Notes: a model not told the origin generated them from the sequence alone. Positions 1 to 8,790 are shown, numbered from the stretch's first letter. The stretch: DNA of 64,000 nt from Mesorhizobium jarvisii (GCF_003601985.1 NZ_QZXA01000003.1:558001-622000), one strand, 5' to 3'. Made by a program: numbers and translations.

Positions 1-2
1 TC

Positions 3-374
3 TATGCGATTGCCGCTTTGGCGGCATTGTGCGGTCTCGGCTTCCTGGTCGGGGCAGGCTATATCTGGGCCGCCGTCCGCTATGGATCGTTCGCCGCCGC
101 GCTTGGCTTCGGTGTCGGTTTTCTGGTGATCGCCGGGCTCGTTCTCCTGGTCCATCGTTTGATGTCGGGCGCCCGTGCCCGCCGCGAGGCAAGGCGGCGC
201 AGTGCTGACATGAAGGCGATCGGCATCACGGCCGCCCTCGCCGTGCTGCCGACCTTGCTCAAGGGAAAAGGTGGCCTCGGTGTCATTCTGGGCCCGGCCG
301 TGGCGCTCGCCGCCTATGCCATCTACCGCGAGAACGTGAAGCCCGACGATCCGGATGCCGGGGAGGGGAAATAA
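3..374 (+). CDS. Small hydrophobic membrane protein, holin-like (5' end outside window)
   Basis: The reading frame is already open at the first base, so the gene starts upstream of the window and only its last 123 codons are seen. The visible part has two long hydrophobic segments, a very basic loop rich in Arg, then two more hydrophobic stretches and a short acidic tail. This layout resembles the small four-helix proteins that are often annotated as phage-holin-family membrane proteins in alphaproteobacteria. There are no phage genes around it, so a lysis role is not implied. The TTG at position 18 is an internal codon, not a convincing start. The family call is a guess from topology only. 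Confidence 0.55.
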   Translation, partial: YAIAALAALCGLGFLVGAGYIWAAVRYGSFAAALGFGVGFLVIAGLVLLVHRLMSGARARREARRRSADMKAIGITAALAVLPTLLKGKGGLGVILGPAVALAAYAIYRENVKPDDPDAGEGK

Positions 375-400
375 CGCCCCGGCCTGGGATCAAAGATCCG

Positions 401-1981
401 TCACTTGGACAGATCTTCCAGCGGCATCGATATTTCGGCGAACACGCCTTCCGGCCGGAATTCATGGGTCACTTCGCTTGAAATGACCTTGGCCAGGCTG
501 CGGCGGATGAGGATCGAGCCGAAGCCGTGGCGCTCCGGCGGGGCGACTTCGGGGCCGCCGCTTTCGCGCCAGGTCAGCACCAGGCGGCGGTTGCCCTTCC
601 TGCCTTGCGTCTTCCAGCCGAGATCGACCTTGCCCGATGCAATCGACAGCGATCCATGTTGCAGCGCGTTGTTGGCCAGTTCGTGCAGGATAAGCCCGAG
701 CCCGACGGCTTGGTCCGGCGACAGCAAGAGATCGGCGCCGGAGATCGTGATACGCGGCTGGTCAGCGGTGTCGAACGGCCTGATCTCGATCTGGACGAGT
801 TCGCGGATGCCGATGCCGCGCCACTCGCGGTCGGACAAAAGGTTGTGGGCGATGCCCAGCGCCTGAAGCCGGGCGCCGAAGGCATCGAGGAATTCGCTGG
901 GCTGGCGGGCATGACGCACGGTCTGCGTCGCCAGCGCCTGGACGGTCGCCAGCGTGTTCTTGACGCGATGGTTAAGCTCGCGCAGCAGAAGCCGCTGCCG
1001 CTCCTCGCCGAGCTTGCGTTCGGAGATGTCGTAGTTGACGCCGAAGATCAGCGTCGGCTTGCCATCGCCGTCGCGCTCGATGACGCGGCCGCGCGTGGCC
1101 ACCCAGCGCGGCGGATGAAAGCCCTTCACCCGGTATTCGCCGAAATAGTCGTCGCTGCCGGACAGGGCATCGCGAAAGCGGGTTTCGGTCTGGTAGACAT
1201 CGCGCGGGTCGATGGCGGTCAGGATGTCGCGCGCCCGCAGCCGGGTGGAGCGCGGCAGGTTGAACAGTTCCGATAGCCGGACATCGCATTCGATCATGTC
1301 GGTGCGGATGTCCCATGCCCAGCTGGCGAGCGAAGCCGCGTCGAGCGCGATGGCGCGCCGCTTTTCCTCGCGCGCCAGGGCTGCTTCGGCAATGGCGCCG
1401 CTGCGGGTGGCGTCCTTCAAGGTGAACAGGCTGGCGGCGAGGCCGGCCAGCGTCTTCAACTGGTCGAGCTTTGCCCCGGAAGGATAGGCGTGCGGTTTGC
1501 GGTCGAGCACGCACAGCGTGCCGATCCTGGCGCCTGCCACCACCATCGGCGCGCCGGCATAAAAGCGCACATGATGTTTGCCGGTGACCAGCGGGTTGGT
1601 TCTGAAGCGCGGGTCCGTCGTTGCGTCCGTCACCACCATGGGCTCGTCGCCGGCGGCGATGGCATGGGCGCAGAAAGAGATGCCGGTCGCGGTTTCGGTC
1701 TCGTCGAGGCCAAAGCACGACTTGAACCATTGCCGCTCGATGTCGACGAGTGTGACAAGGGCGGTGGGCGCCTGCATCACGGCCGCGGCAAGGCTGGTGA
1801 TGCGGTCGAAATCCGGGTCAGCCGCCGTATCGAGCATCTCCAGCCCGTGCAGCACGGCCAGCCGGTCTTCGGCATTGACCGCCAGCGCCACCTCGGCCGG
1901 CAGGCTCGCTCGTATTTCTACCTTGTTATCCACCCCAAACCCCAAATGCCCATGCCGGTCTTCGCAGTCCTGCCGACGCAC
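401..1981 (-). CDS. GAF-PAS sensor histidine kinase, HWE/HisKA_2 family
   Basis: A cytoplasmic sensor kinase of about 526 residues without transmembrane segments. An N-terminal GAF domain (about 50-185) is followed by a PAS domain with PAC extension (about 210-325). Next comes the HWE/HisKA_2 dimerisation and phosphoacceptor region with ELNHRVKN (His at about 338), then a HATPase module with HELANNALQHG (about 433). HWE kinases are typical of Rhizobiales and often feed the general stress response or light and redox signalling. No response regulator lies next to it, so its partner is unknown. The first 16 residues look unlike the rest, and an in-frame GTG at 1933 is a possible true start; neither site has a good ribosome binding site. 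Confidence 0.88.
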   Translation of the reverse strand: MRRQDCEDRHGHLGFGVDNKVEIRASLPAEVALAVNAEDRLAVLHGLEMLDTAADPDFDRITSLAAAVMQAPTALVTLVDIERQWFKSCFGLDETETATGISFCAHAIAAGDEPMVVTDATTDPRFRTNPLVTGKHHVRFYAGAPMVVAGARIGTLCVLDRKPHAYPSGAKLDQLKTLAGLAASLFTLKDATRSGAIAEAALAREEKRRAIALDAASLASWAWDIRTDMIECDVRLSELFNLPRSTRLRARDILTAIDPRDVYQTETRFRDALSGSDDYFGEYRVKGFHPPRWVATRGRVIERDGDGKPTLIFGVNYDISERKLGEERQRLLLRELNHRVKNTLATVQALATQTVRHARQPSEFLDAFGARLQALGIAHNLLSDREWRGIGIRELVQIEIRPFDTADQPRITISGADLLLSPDQAVGLGLILHELANNALQHGSLSIASGKVDLGWKTQGRKGNRRLVLTWRESGGPEVAPPERHGFGSILIRRSLAKVISSEVTHEFRPEGVFAEISMPLEDLSK

Positions 1982-2087
1982 CGGCCCGTGACAAGCTTGC
2001 CTCCCGGAACCATCCTAGCGAGGAACCGTTACCCGACCGTGATTTGCCGAGTGCGCCGACGGGCGCAAAACGAAACAGGGACCGGCC

Positions 2088-2261
2088 ATGACCAAGATCA
2101 TTCCCGAGGACAAAGCGCGGCAGGGGCGGTGGGGCTGGCATGGCCTGCGCATCTTGATCGCCGGGCTGCTTCTGGCCTTTGCGGCTTGGGGCATCGCCGA
2201 AATCTATGGTGAGGTGGTCAAGACACCGGCGACGCAGCAAGGAAGCGCGCCGGGCGGCTAG
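2088..2261 (+). CDS. Small single-pass membrane protein, 57 aa
   Basis: This short ORF starts at an ATG preceded at suitable distance by ACAGGG. It encodes a charged N-terminus with several Arg and Trp residues, one hydrophobic helix (about residues 21-40) and a short polar tail. It sits in the gap between the divergently oriented histidine kinase and the convergent lipid kinase. GC at third positions is high, as in neighbouring genes. I do not recognise the family; the single-helix layout suggests an inner-membrane micropeptide. It could be a chance ORF, but its start context and hydrophobic core make it plausible. Confidence 0.5.
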   Translation: MTKIIPEDKARQGRWGWHGLRILIAGLLLAFAAWGIAEIYGEVVKTPATQQGSAPGG

Positions 2262-2290
2262 ATTTTCGGCCGTCATGGTTGGAGATTGCA

Positions 2291-3211
2291 TCAGGCGGCC
2301 TTTGCCTCGGCGATGCTGGCCGGCACCAGGACATTCAGCGCGCCGGGCTGGATTTCGATCGTCGTCTCACGCTCGAGCCTGACCAGTTCGCCATCCATGA
2401 CGGCGCGGAACTTTCTGCTGCCGGAATGGATTTTCAGGACGGTGCGGTCAGCCTGGTGAATCTCGACATGTTCGTTGTCGCGCCATTTGCCGCGCGCCAC
2501 GTTGAATAGGAATTTCATCAGTTCGGCGCGCTGTTGCGCCACCGTGACGTAGATGCCGAGCACGCCGCCCGAAGGATTGTCCGCATAGGGCAGATGGCCT
2601 TCACCGAACAGATTGTTGGTGACGCCGATGCCTGAGATGCGCGCCGTCATCTCGGCCTTGCCGATAGCGAGCGTGACGTTCATCGCCGGCGGGTTCTTGA
2701 TTGTCGCCCATGCCGCCTTGGCCGAAGCGCCGATCTTGCCCAGGCGCGAGCCGAATTCCATTCCCTGACGCAGTTGCACCATCTTCGCATGCATGCCGAT
2801 CGAGAATTGATGAACGAAGGGACGGCCATTGGCGGTGGCCATGTCGACGGCGATGATCTCACCGTCGGCGAAGGATTTCAGCGCGGCATCGAGCGACTGC
2901 GGAATGCCGAGGCCACGCGCGAACAAGTTCATGGTGCCGGCCGGCAAGATGGCAAGCGCCTTTTTCTTGCCCATCAGTCTCGCGGCCGCCGCTGAAATGG
3001 TTCCGTCACCGCCACCCGCCAGCACGACATCGACGGCGCGGCGCGAGGCGGCGCTGTCGAGGCTCTCCACGACGTCCTTGCCGGCAACCACTTCGATACT
3101 CAGCGAATGGCCTGCCGTTTCCAGCGTCTGGCGCATCCTGTCGGAGAAGGCGGCGAGGTCGGTGGTGCGCAAGGTGCCGCCATCCCGGTTCAGCACCGCT
3201 GCAAATTTCAT
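2291..3211 (-). CDS. Diacylglycerol/lipid kinase family protein (DAGK catalytic domain)
   Basis: A 306-residue protein of the diacylglycerol kinase-like family (YegS/BmrU type), which transfers phosphate from ATP to lipid or sphingoid alcohols. The nucleotide-binding GGGDGT is at residues 66-71 and the following LPAGTMN at 89-95, both hallmark motifs. The C-terminal half has the usual beta-sandwich pattern, with a conserved DG segment near residue 270. Length matches the family. It stands alone, convergent with the small membrane gene upstream and divergent from the PRC-barrel gene. The true substrate cannot be read from sequence; undecaprenol, diacylglycerol and other lipids are all possible. 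Confidence 0.88.
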   Translation of the reverse strand: MKFAAVLNRDGGTLRTTDLAAFSDRMRQTLETAGHSLSIEVVAGKDVVESLDSAASRRAVDVVLAGGGDGTISAAAARLMGKKKALAILPAGTMNLFARGLGIPQSLDAALKSFADGEIIAVDMATANGRPFVHQFSIGMHAKMVQLRQGMEFGSRLGKIGASAKAAWATIKNPPAMNVTLAIGKAEMTARISGIGVTNNLFGEGHLPYADNPSGGVLGIYVTVAQQRAELMKFLFNVARGKWRDNEHVEIHQADRTVLKIHSGSRKFRAVMDGELVRLERETTIEIQPGALNVLVPASIAEAKAA

Positions 3212-3497
3212 GCCCCGCTCCGTTATGTCAGTCCTAAACGGGCCGGGACGAACCCAGCCGCAGGCTGAAACGTGGCGATGCAGGAAAGGTTCCGTTCGAA
3301 ACGGCGCAATTCAGCGCGTGTTCATCAGCGCCCGCGCAACTGTTGCGTGTTTTTCCTGTGCGAAATCCACGCCAGTTTTGTCGGAACAACGGCATGGTCA
3401 CGACGTTGTGAACCCGTGGAGATGCCACGCCCGATCTTCCCAGCGACGGTTCAATCGGGCGCGGCGTGCATGAAATCACGCACCAGGAGAGACTACC

Positions 3498-4820
3498 ATG
3501 ATACGCACCCTTTTAGCCACGACCGCACTCGCAACGTTGATCGCGACGGGCGCGCTCGCGCAAAGCGGCACGACCCCTGCTCCAGCCAACCCACCTGCCG
3601 TTCAGGAGCCGGCTGCGGCCGCTCCGGTGCCGCGCGCTGAAGGCAGCATCGTCACCAACATCATCGGCGAATCCGTCTATAACGGTACCGGCGATGATGC
3701 CGAGAACATCGGCAAGGTCACTGATGTCGTCTTCGACAAGGACGGGATGGCCAAATCCGTCGTCATCGGCGTCGGAGGCTTTCTGGGCGTCGGGGCGAAG
3801 AATGTCGCCTTCGACTACGACAAGCTGCAATGGGCCGAAAAGAACGGCGACCGTTGGCTGGTGGCCCAGACAAGCAAGGACGAACTGACGGCGCATCCGG
3901 AGTTCGACAGCAAGCCCTACGGGCCTGCGCCGGCTCCTGCCACTTCCACCGACGCGGCAGCACCGAAAGCGCCTGCGACGACGGATACCGCACAGGCTCC
4001 TGCAGCCGCTCCGGCCGAGCCGATGAAGCGCGCCGACGGCAACCTCGCCACCAACATCATTGGTGAGACTGTCTACAACGGCACCGGCGACGACGCGCAG
4101 AACATCGGCAGCGTAAACGACATCGTGCTGTCCAAGGATGGCAAGGCCGAATCGCTGGTGATCGGCGTCGGCGGCTTCCTCGGCCTCGGCGCCAAGAACG
4201 TCACCTATGATTTCAACAAGGCCCAGTGGGCGGAGAAGAACGGCGACCGCTGGCTGGTGGCGCAGACCACCAAGGAAGAGCTGCAGGCGCAGCCGGATTT
4301 CAACCGCAAGGCCTATGATCCGGTGCCGGCAACCACGGCATCCAATGAGCCGGCGGCAACAGCTCCAGCCGCGACCACGGCTCCTGCCGCCGCGACTGCG
4401 GACAAGACGGCCGAAGCACCGGCGGCTACAGCCCCTGATGCCACCGCTCCTGACCAGACACAGACCGCAGCCATCGACAAGTCGACGCTGACCGAGATGC
4501 CGATTGGCGAAATCAGAGGTGAAGATCTGAAGGGCGCGACGGTCTATGGCGCCAATGACGCCAAGGTCGGCGAGATCGGCGATGTTGTGCTGACGCCCGA
4601 TAAGAAGACGGATGCGGTGATCGTCAATGTCGGCGGCTTCCTCGGCATCGGTGAGAAGGAGGTTGCGGTCGGCCTGGATAATCTGAAGTTCATGACCGAC
4701 AAGAACGGCAAGAAGTATCTCTACACCACCTTCACCAAGGAACAGCTCGAGGCGCAGCCTGCCTATGATAAGGGCAGCTATGCCGAGAAGCGTGACCAGC
4801 AGCGCCTGATTGTGAAGTAG
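3498..4820 (+). CDS. Exported protein with three PRC-barrel domains
   Basis: A 440-residue secreted protein. Residues 1-22 form a signal peptide ending in ALA-Q. Three PRC-barrel repeats follow at about 50-140, 180-273 and 335-425, each with the pattern VGGFLGxGxK/E. They are separated by linkers made almost only of Ala, Pro and Thr. The first two repeats are close copies (both contain NIIGE, VYNGTGDDA and AEKNGDRWLVAQT), while the third is diverged, so a recent internal duplication is likely. PRC barrels in rhizobia occur in periplasmic or envelope proteins of unknown role. The start is supported by GGAGAG about 7 nt upstream of the ATG. It is monocistronic, followed by a tandem octamer repeat. 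Confidence 0.85.
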   Translation: MIRTLLATTALATLIATGALAQSGTTPAPANPPAVQEPAAAAPVPRAEGSIVTNIIGESVYNGTGDDAENIGKVTDVVFDKDGMAKSVVIGVGGFLGVGAKNVAFDYDKLQWAEKNGDRWLVAQTSKDELTAHPEFDSKPYGPAPAPATSTDAAAPKAPATTDTAQAPAAAPAEPMKRADGNLATNIIGETVYNGTGDDAQNIGSVNDIVLSKDGKAESLVIGVGGFLGLGAKNVTYDFNKAQWAEKNGDRWLVAQTTKEELQAQPDFNRKAYDPVPATTASNEPAATAPAATTAPAAATADKTAEAPAATAPDATAPDQTQTAAIDKSTLTEMPIGEIRGEDLKGATVYGANDAKVGEIGDVVLTPDKKTDAVIVNVGGFLGIGEKEVAVGLDNLKFMTDKNGKKYLYTTFTKEQLEAQPAYDKGSYAEKRDQQRLIVK

Positions 4821-4882
4821 GGCAGTAGGGCAGTAGGGCAGTAGGGCAGTAGGGCAGTAGGCAAGCCCTATTCCCTACTGCC
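4821..4882. repeat. Five tandem GGCAGTAG octamers plus an inverted copy
   Basis: Directly after the stop codon of the PRC-barrel gene there are five perfect head-to-tail copies of GGCAGTAG (4821-4860). An inverted copy, CTACTGCC, lies at 4875-4882, so any of the five can pair with it to form an 8-bp hairpin. The inverted copy lies inside the last codons of the convergent sulfatase gene. The arrangement could act as a two-way terminator, and the tandem array is prone to copy-number slippage. Confidence 0.85.
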
Positions 4883-6457
4883 TATTCTCTTGCTCACATG
4901 TCCTACCACGCCATTCTCCGTCAGCTCCGCCAGCGCCAGCGACTGGTCGAGATGTTCGGCCCGCCAGGCGAGAAGCCGTTCGGCGAATTGCAGGCGGGTG
5001 GACAGATGCGCAGGGCTGCCGGCGAGGTTGGTCAGTTCGCTAGGGTCTGCCTCGACGTTGAAAAGCAGAGGTGGCAAGCCGCCGCCAAAATGCACGTATT
5101 TGAATTTTTTGGTGCGGATGACCGCCAGGTTGCATTGGCGCGAGGCAATGCCGAAATGCGCTTCGGCGTCGCCGTCCGCGATCGAGCGGAAATCGAACTC
5201 CCAATGCGCGGAGTCACGCCAGGTGGCAGGGCTTCCGCCGCTCAGGAATGGTTTCAGCGAGCATCCGTCGAGATGCTGTTCGGGGGGCTCGCCAAGCAGG
5301 TCTATAAGCGTGGGCAAGATGTCTACCGCTTCGGTGAAGCGATCGACCGTGCTGCCGGCCGCCTTGCGATGCCGCGGGTCGCGAATGATAAGCGGGATGT
5401 GGTAGCTGCCGTCGAAGTAGCCGCCCTTGCCCAGCGCGTAATGGTCACCCATCATCTCGGCGTGGTCCGAGGTCAGCACAATGATGGTGTCGTCCCACGC
5501 GCCTGAAAGCTTGAGCGCCTGCCATATCAGGCCAAGCTGAGTATCGACCTCCGAGATCATGCCGTAATAGATCGCCCGGATACGGCGGAAATCATCCTCG
5601 CTCCAGTCGTGCACCTTGCCAGCGGCGCCGGGGCGGAAATTCGCGCGATACCGCTGGCTGAGATCATAAGCGAGATAGGGATGGCCCTGCGCTTCGGCCC
5701 GCCAGCTTTCCGCCCGGTGAAAGGCCGGGCCGTCGGCCGGATCGTATAGCGTGTTGTAGGGCTCCGGCACGATGAAGGGCGGGTGCGGACTGATGAAGGA
5801 CAGATGCGCGAACCAGGGCGTGGTCTGTTCCTGCTCGCCGAGCCAGCGGATGAACTCACCGGCAAGGAAGGCCGTCGGCGTATGGTCCTTCGAATAGATT
5901 GGCGGCGCCTCGGTCACGGTATCATCGTCTTCCTCGCCTGCAGGACGATGGATGTCAGGAGATCCGGCACTGGCATCAATACCCTGCTGCTTCAGCCAGG
6001 AGAGCCATTGCTTCTGATGCTCGGGCAGCAGCTGGCGTACCGTGAATCCCGGCAGCACGCCTTCATAGCTTCTCAGCCTTGGATCACCTGAAGTCAGCAG
6101 GCGCGGGTCGAGCGCCACGTCGGTGTAGCCGAACAGCGTCGGATCGTAGCCGATGCTGCGCGCGTGCTGCGCGATGTTGCCATGACGGGCGTCCAGCGGT
6201 GAGCCGTTGCGGCAGACGCGGTTGTTCATCTGGTAGAGGCCGGTGTAAAGGCAGGCACGCGCCGGCGAGCAAGGAGCCGCGCCGCCATAGTGCTGCTTGA
6301 ACAGCACGCCCTCGGCGGCCAGCGCGTCGGCATTCGGCGTCCTCACCACGGGATGGCCGGCGGCCGACAGGCAATCGCCGCGCCATTGGTCGCAAGTGAT
6401 CAGGAGAACGTTCGGGCGCCTGGCTTTTCCTGTCACTCGCGATACCTTTCGCTGCAT
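4868..6457 (-). CDS. Sulfatase/phosphonate-monoester-hydrolase family enzyme (alkaline phosphatase superfamily)
   Basis: A 529-residue hydrolase. The N-terminal strand with CDQWRGD (Asp at about 23) supplies metal ligands. CSPAR at residues 63-67 fits the C-x-P-x-R formylglycine signature, so the Cys is probably converted to formylglycine as the nucleophile. LTSDHAEMMGDH further on is the second metal-binding motif. There is no signal peptide, which suggests a cytoplasmic enzyme as in rhizobial phosphonate monoester hydrolases; the substrate may be a sulfate ester, phosphonate monoester or phosphodiester. An anaerobic-type maturase gene is not in the window. The last five codons are part of the inverted octamer repeat, so the C-terminus may have been altered by repeat spread. 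Confidence 0.85.
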   Translation of the reverse strand: MQRKVSRVTGKARRPNVLLITCDQWRGDCLSAAGHPVVRTPNADALAAEGVLFKQHYGGAAPCSPARACLYTGLYQMNNRVCRNGSPLDARHGNIAQHARSIGYDPTLFGYTDVALDPRLLTSGDPRLRSYEGVLPGFTVRQLLPEHQKQWLSWLKQQGIDASAGSPDIHRPAGEEDDDTVTEAPPIYSKDHTPTAFLAGEFIRWLGEQEQTTPWFAHLSFISPHPPFIVPEPYNTLYDPADGPAFHRAESWRAEAQGHPYLAYDLSQRYRANFRPGAAGKVHDWSEDDFRRIRAIYYGMISEVDTQLGLIWQALKLSGAWDDTIIVLTSDHAEMMGDHYALGKGGYFDGSYHIPLIIRDPRHRKAAGSTVDRFTEAVDILPTLIDLLGEPPEQHLDGCSLKPFLSGGSPATWRDSAHWEFDFRSIADGDAEAHFGIASRQCNLAVIRTKKFKYVHFGGGLPPLLFNVEADPSELTNLAGSPAHLSTRLQFAERLLAWRAEHLDQSLALAELTENGVVGHVSKRIGSRE

Positions 6458-6662
6458 GGTCGAATGCCATTCATGGAACCGATTTCCGGCAAGGGCGCAA
6501 GACCGCCCGTGTTAGCCTTTTGGTGAACAAGACTCTTTTGACTGTTCACTTTTACAGCACAGTCCATTCTGTGTTTGCCGCCTTTGCCGCAAGCGGTCGT
6601 GTCCTCATATTGGCGTGGACAGCGGCGAGGGCCGCACAAACAACAAGGGAAGGAGCAAGACA

Positions 6663-7595
6663 ATGCTCGACCAGATCAAGGGTCTCCATCACGTCACCTC
6701 GATGGCGAGGGATGCCCGGCAGAACAATGATTTCTTCACCCACAAGCTCGGCCTGCGCCGCGTCAAGAAGACGGTCAATTTCGACGCGCCCGACGTCTAC
6801 CATCTTTATTATGGCGACGAGGTTGGCACGCCCGGTTCGGTGATGACCTATTTTCCGTTTCCCAACATCGGCAAGGGCCGTCCCGGCGTCGGCGAAGTCG
6901 GCACCACGGTCTACTCCGTCCCGGAAGGCACGCTCGCCTATTGGGAAAAACGCTTCGCCGACCAAGGCGTGAACGGTGTTTCCCGCGAGGAGAGTTTTGG
7001 TGAGAAGCGGCTCAGATTTGCCGGCCCCGATGGCGACGGTTTCGCGCTTGTCGAGGACAAGACCGATAGCAGGGCGCCGTGGGCCAAAGGCGGCATTGCG
7101 ACCGATGAGGCGATCCGCGGCTTCCACTCGGTTTCGCTCAGGCTGAAGGATGGCGGCGCCACCGAGGAGCTGTTGAAATTCATGGGCTACGAGGAAGTCG
7201 ACAAATCAGGCAATGTCAGGCGGCTTGCGGTGAAGAACGGCAACGGCGCCGATGTCGTCGACATCGAATCGCTGCCGACCGCGGCCTTCGCCGACCTTGG
7301 CGCCGGCTCGGTGCATCACGTCGCCTTCGCCGTCGAGAACCGCGCCAAGCAGCTCGAAGTGCGCAAGGCGTTGATGGATACGGGCTACGGGGTGACGCCG
7401 GTGATCGACCGCGATTATTTCTGGGCGATCTATTTCCGCACGCCGGGCGGCGTTCTGTTCGAAGTCGCCACCAACGAGCCGGGCTTCGACAGGGATGAGG
7501 ACACCGCACATCTGGGCGAAGCGCTGAAGCTGCCGACGCAGCACCAGCATTTGCGGCCCTATCTCGAACAGCATCTGCAGAAGCTGGAAGGCTGA
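6663..7595 (+). CDS. VOC-family ring-cleaving dioxygenase (PcpA/LinE/MhqO-like)
   Basis: A 310-residue two-module vicinal-oxygen-chelate protein. GLHHVT at residues 7-12, VHHVAFAV in the C-terminal module and GVLFEVATNEPGF carry the His, His and Glu expected to bind Fe(II) in the PcpA/LinE (chloro)hydroquinone 1,2-dioxygenases. YHLYYGDEVGTPG and YFRTPGG are also family hallmarks. The start is chosen at 6663 because GGAAGGAG lies just upstream. It is followed after 3 bp by an esterase/hydrolase gene and then by an acetyltransferase, the gene pair known from quinone and hydroquinone resistance operons. A role in removal of hydroquinones or similar aromatics is inferred. Confidence 0.85.
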   Translation: MLDQIKGLHHVTSMARDARQNNDFFTHKLGLRRVKKTVNFDAPDVYHLYYGDEVGTPGSVMTYFPFPNIGKGRPGVGEVGTTVYSVPEGTLAYWEKRFADQGVNGVSREESFGEKRLRFAGPDGDGFALVEDKTDSRAPWAKGGIATDEAIRGFHSVSLRLKDGGATEELLKFMGYEEVDKSGNVRRLAVKNGNGADVVDIESLPTAAFADLGAGSVHHVAFAVENRAKQLEVRKALMDTGYGVTPVIDRDYFWAIYFRTPGGVLFEVATNEPGFDRDEDTAHLGEALKLPTQHQHLRPYLEQHLQKLEG

Positions 7596-7598
7596 GCC

Positions 7599-8219
7599 AT
7601 GAGCAAGGACGCTTACATCCACAAGGTGCTGCCCGGTTCGCCGGGCGGCCCCATGCTTTTCGTCTTTCACGGCACCGGCGGCGACGAGAGCCAGCTTCTG
7701 TCGCCGGGGCGCGATCTCGTGCCCCAAGCCACCATCATCTCGCCGCGCGGCGATGTGTCCGAATATGGCGCGGCGCGCTTCTTTCGCCGCACCGGCGAAG
7801 GCGTCTACGACATGGACGACCTGGCGCGGGCAACCGACAAGATGGCGGCCTTCGTCAAGGCGCATGTCGAGGCTGCGAAGCCCTCGATTGTGCTTGGCCT
7901 CGGCTATTCCAACGGCGCCAACATATTGGCGTCCGTGGTGTTCGCCGAGCCCGAGCTGTTCGACGCCACGGTGCTGATGCATCCGCTGATCCCGTTCGAA
8001 CCGCAGGTCCAGGGCAGCCTCGCCGGCCGTCACATGCTGCTGACCGCCGGCAAGCGCGATCCGATCTGCCCGTCGAACCTGACGACGCGGCTCGAGGCCT
8101 ATTTGCGTGCCGACGGTGCCGATGTCACAGTGGAATGGCACGAAGGCGGGCACGAGGTGAGGCCAAATGAAATCGAAGCGGCCCGGCGGCTCTTTGCCGG
8201 TGTCGCTCAAGGAGTTTAG
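7599..8219 (+). CDS. Alpha/beta hydrolase, phospholipase/carboxylesterase type (MhqD-like)
   Basis: A 206-residue compact alpha/beta hydrolase. HGTGGDE near residue 24 forms the oxyanion region, and GYSNGA (about residues 104-109) holds the nucleophilic Ser. The Asp in GKRDPI and the His in GGHEV complete the triad. No signal peptide is seen, so it is cytoplasmic. It begins 3 bp after the ring-cleaving dioxygenase stop and ends 2 bp before the next start, so the three genes form one operon. In Bacillus, the homologous MhqD accompanies MhqO/MhqA dioxygenases in hydroquinone detoxification; hydrolysis of the ring-fission product or a related ester is the likely job. Confidence 0.85.
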   Translation: MSKDAYIHKVLPGSPGGPMLFVFHGTGGDESQLLSPGRDLVPQATIISPRGDVSEYGAARFFRRTGEGVYDMDDLARATDKMAAFVKAHVEAAKPSIVLGLGYSNGANILASVVFAEPELFDATVLMHPLIPFEPQVQGSLAGRHMLLTAGKRDPICPSNLTTRLEAYLRADGADVTVEWHEGGHEVRPNEIEAARRLFAGVAQGV

Positions 8220-8221
8220 AC

Positions 8222-8521
8222 ATGCCCGACCAACTGCCCGAAATCGAACTGGAAGACCGCGGCTCCAAGGGGCGCTATGTGCTGCGGGGCCCTGGAGGCG
8301 CCGAGGCCGAGATGACCTTCACCAAGATCGGTGAACACCAGATCATCATCGACCACACCGAAGTGCCGGACGCGTTTCGCGGCCAGGGTGCCGGGCTTAG
8401 GCTCGTCACCCGCGCCGTCGAGGATGCGCGCGCGGCGGGCAAGAAGATCATCCCGCTTTGCCCGTTCGCCAACGCCCAGTTCCGCCGCCACGCGGAATGG
8501 GCCGACGTGCTGAAGCACTAG
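8222..8521 (+). CDS. Small GNAT-type N-acetyltransferase
   Basis: A 99-residue protein of the short acetyltransferase group (COG2388-like). The acetyl-CoA pyrophosphate loop RGQGAG is near residue 57, followed by an alpha helix and the KIIPLCPFANAQF block typical of these small proteins. It starts 2 bp after the hydrolase stop and is the last gene of the dioxygenase operon. These proteins are much shorter than classical GNAT enzymes and their substrates are largely unknown. Its position at the end of a quinone-type detoxification operon does not define its target. Confidence 0.8.
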   Translation: MPDQLPEIELEDRGSKGRYVLRGPGGAEAEMTFTKIGEHQIIIDHTEVPDAFRGQGAGLRLVTRAVEDARAAGKKIIPLCPFANAQFRRHAEWADVLKH

Positions 8522-8523
8522 AG

Positions 8524-8645
8524 CGTTTCACCGTTTCATGGAAACGGCGAACCACTCTAACTCTTTGTTTTAACGCAATTTCCTAGGGAAAGCGCTACGC
8601 GCTTTTCCCGGGAAAACCGCTCACACTTTTCCTGGAATTGCTCTA
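8524..8645. repeat. Palindromic intergenic element, rhizobial type
   Basis: This stretch begins next to the acetyltransferase stop with GAGCGTTTCACCGTTTCATG and ends with GGAATTGCTCTA. Inside, GGGAAAGCGC and GCGCTTTTCCC form a hairpin around 8586-8609, and GCAATTTCC (from 8575) pairs with GGAATTGC (8634). The segment 8612-8644 recurs almost unchanged at 14581-14613, so it is a dispersed element rather than a local hairpin. It lies between the end of one operon and the dipeptidase gene. I see no gene in it. Confidence 0.75.
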
Positions 8646-8790
8646 GGAAGCGCAGGCACGTCATCGACAGGCAGCGAGGGGATAAAAGGGCAGTCCCCGC
8701 TGCCGGTTGGCTTTGTCATTTGCCGCGACCAGATATCTTGCCTAGATATGATGTCTCGCCGTGCCGACAAACGAACTGAATGATCCCCCG

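Noticed and set aside
3..374. A prophage remnant suggested by the holin-like protein
   Set aside because: No other phage gene, integrase or att-like repeat is seen; holin-like membrane proteins are common outside prophages.
3234..3479. An 81-codon open frame on the minus strand between the lipid kinase and PRC-barrel genes
   Set aside because: No Shine-Dalgarno and no recognisable protein; the region is better explained as divergent promoters.
4821..4860. A CRISPR array at the octamer repeats
   Set aside because: Units are 8 bp, directly adjacent and without spacers; there are no cas genes.
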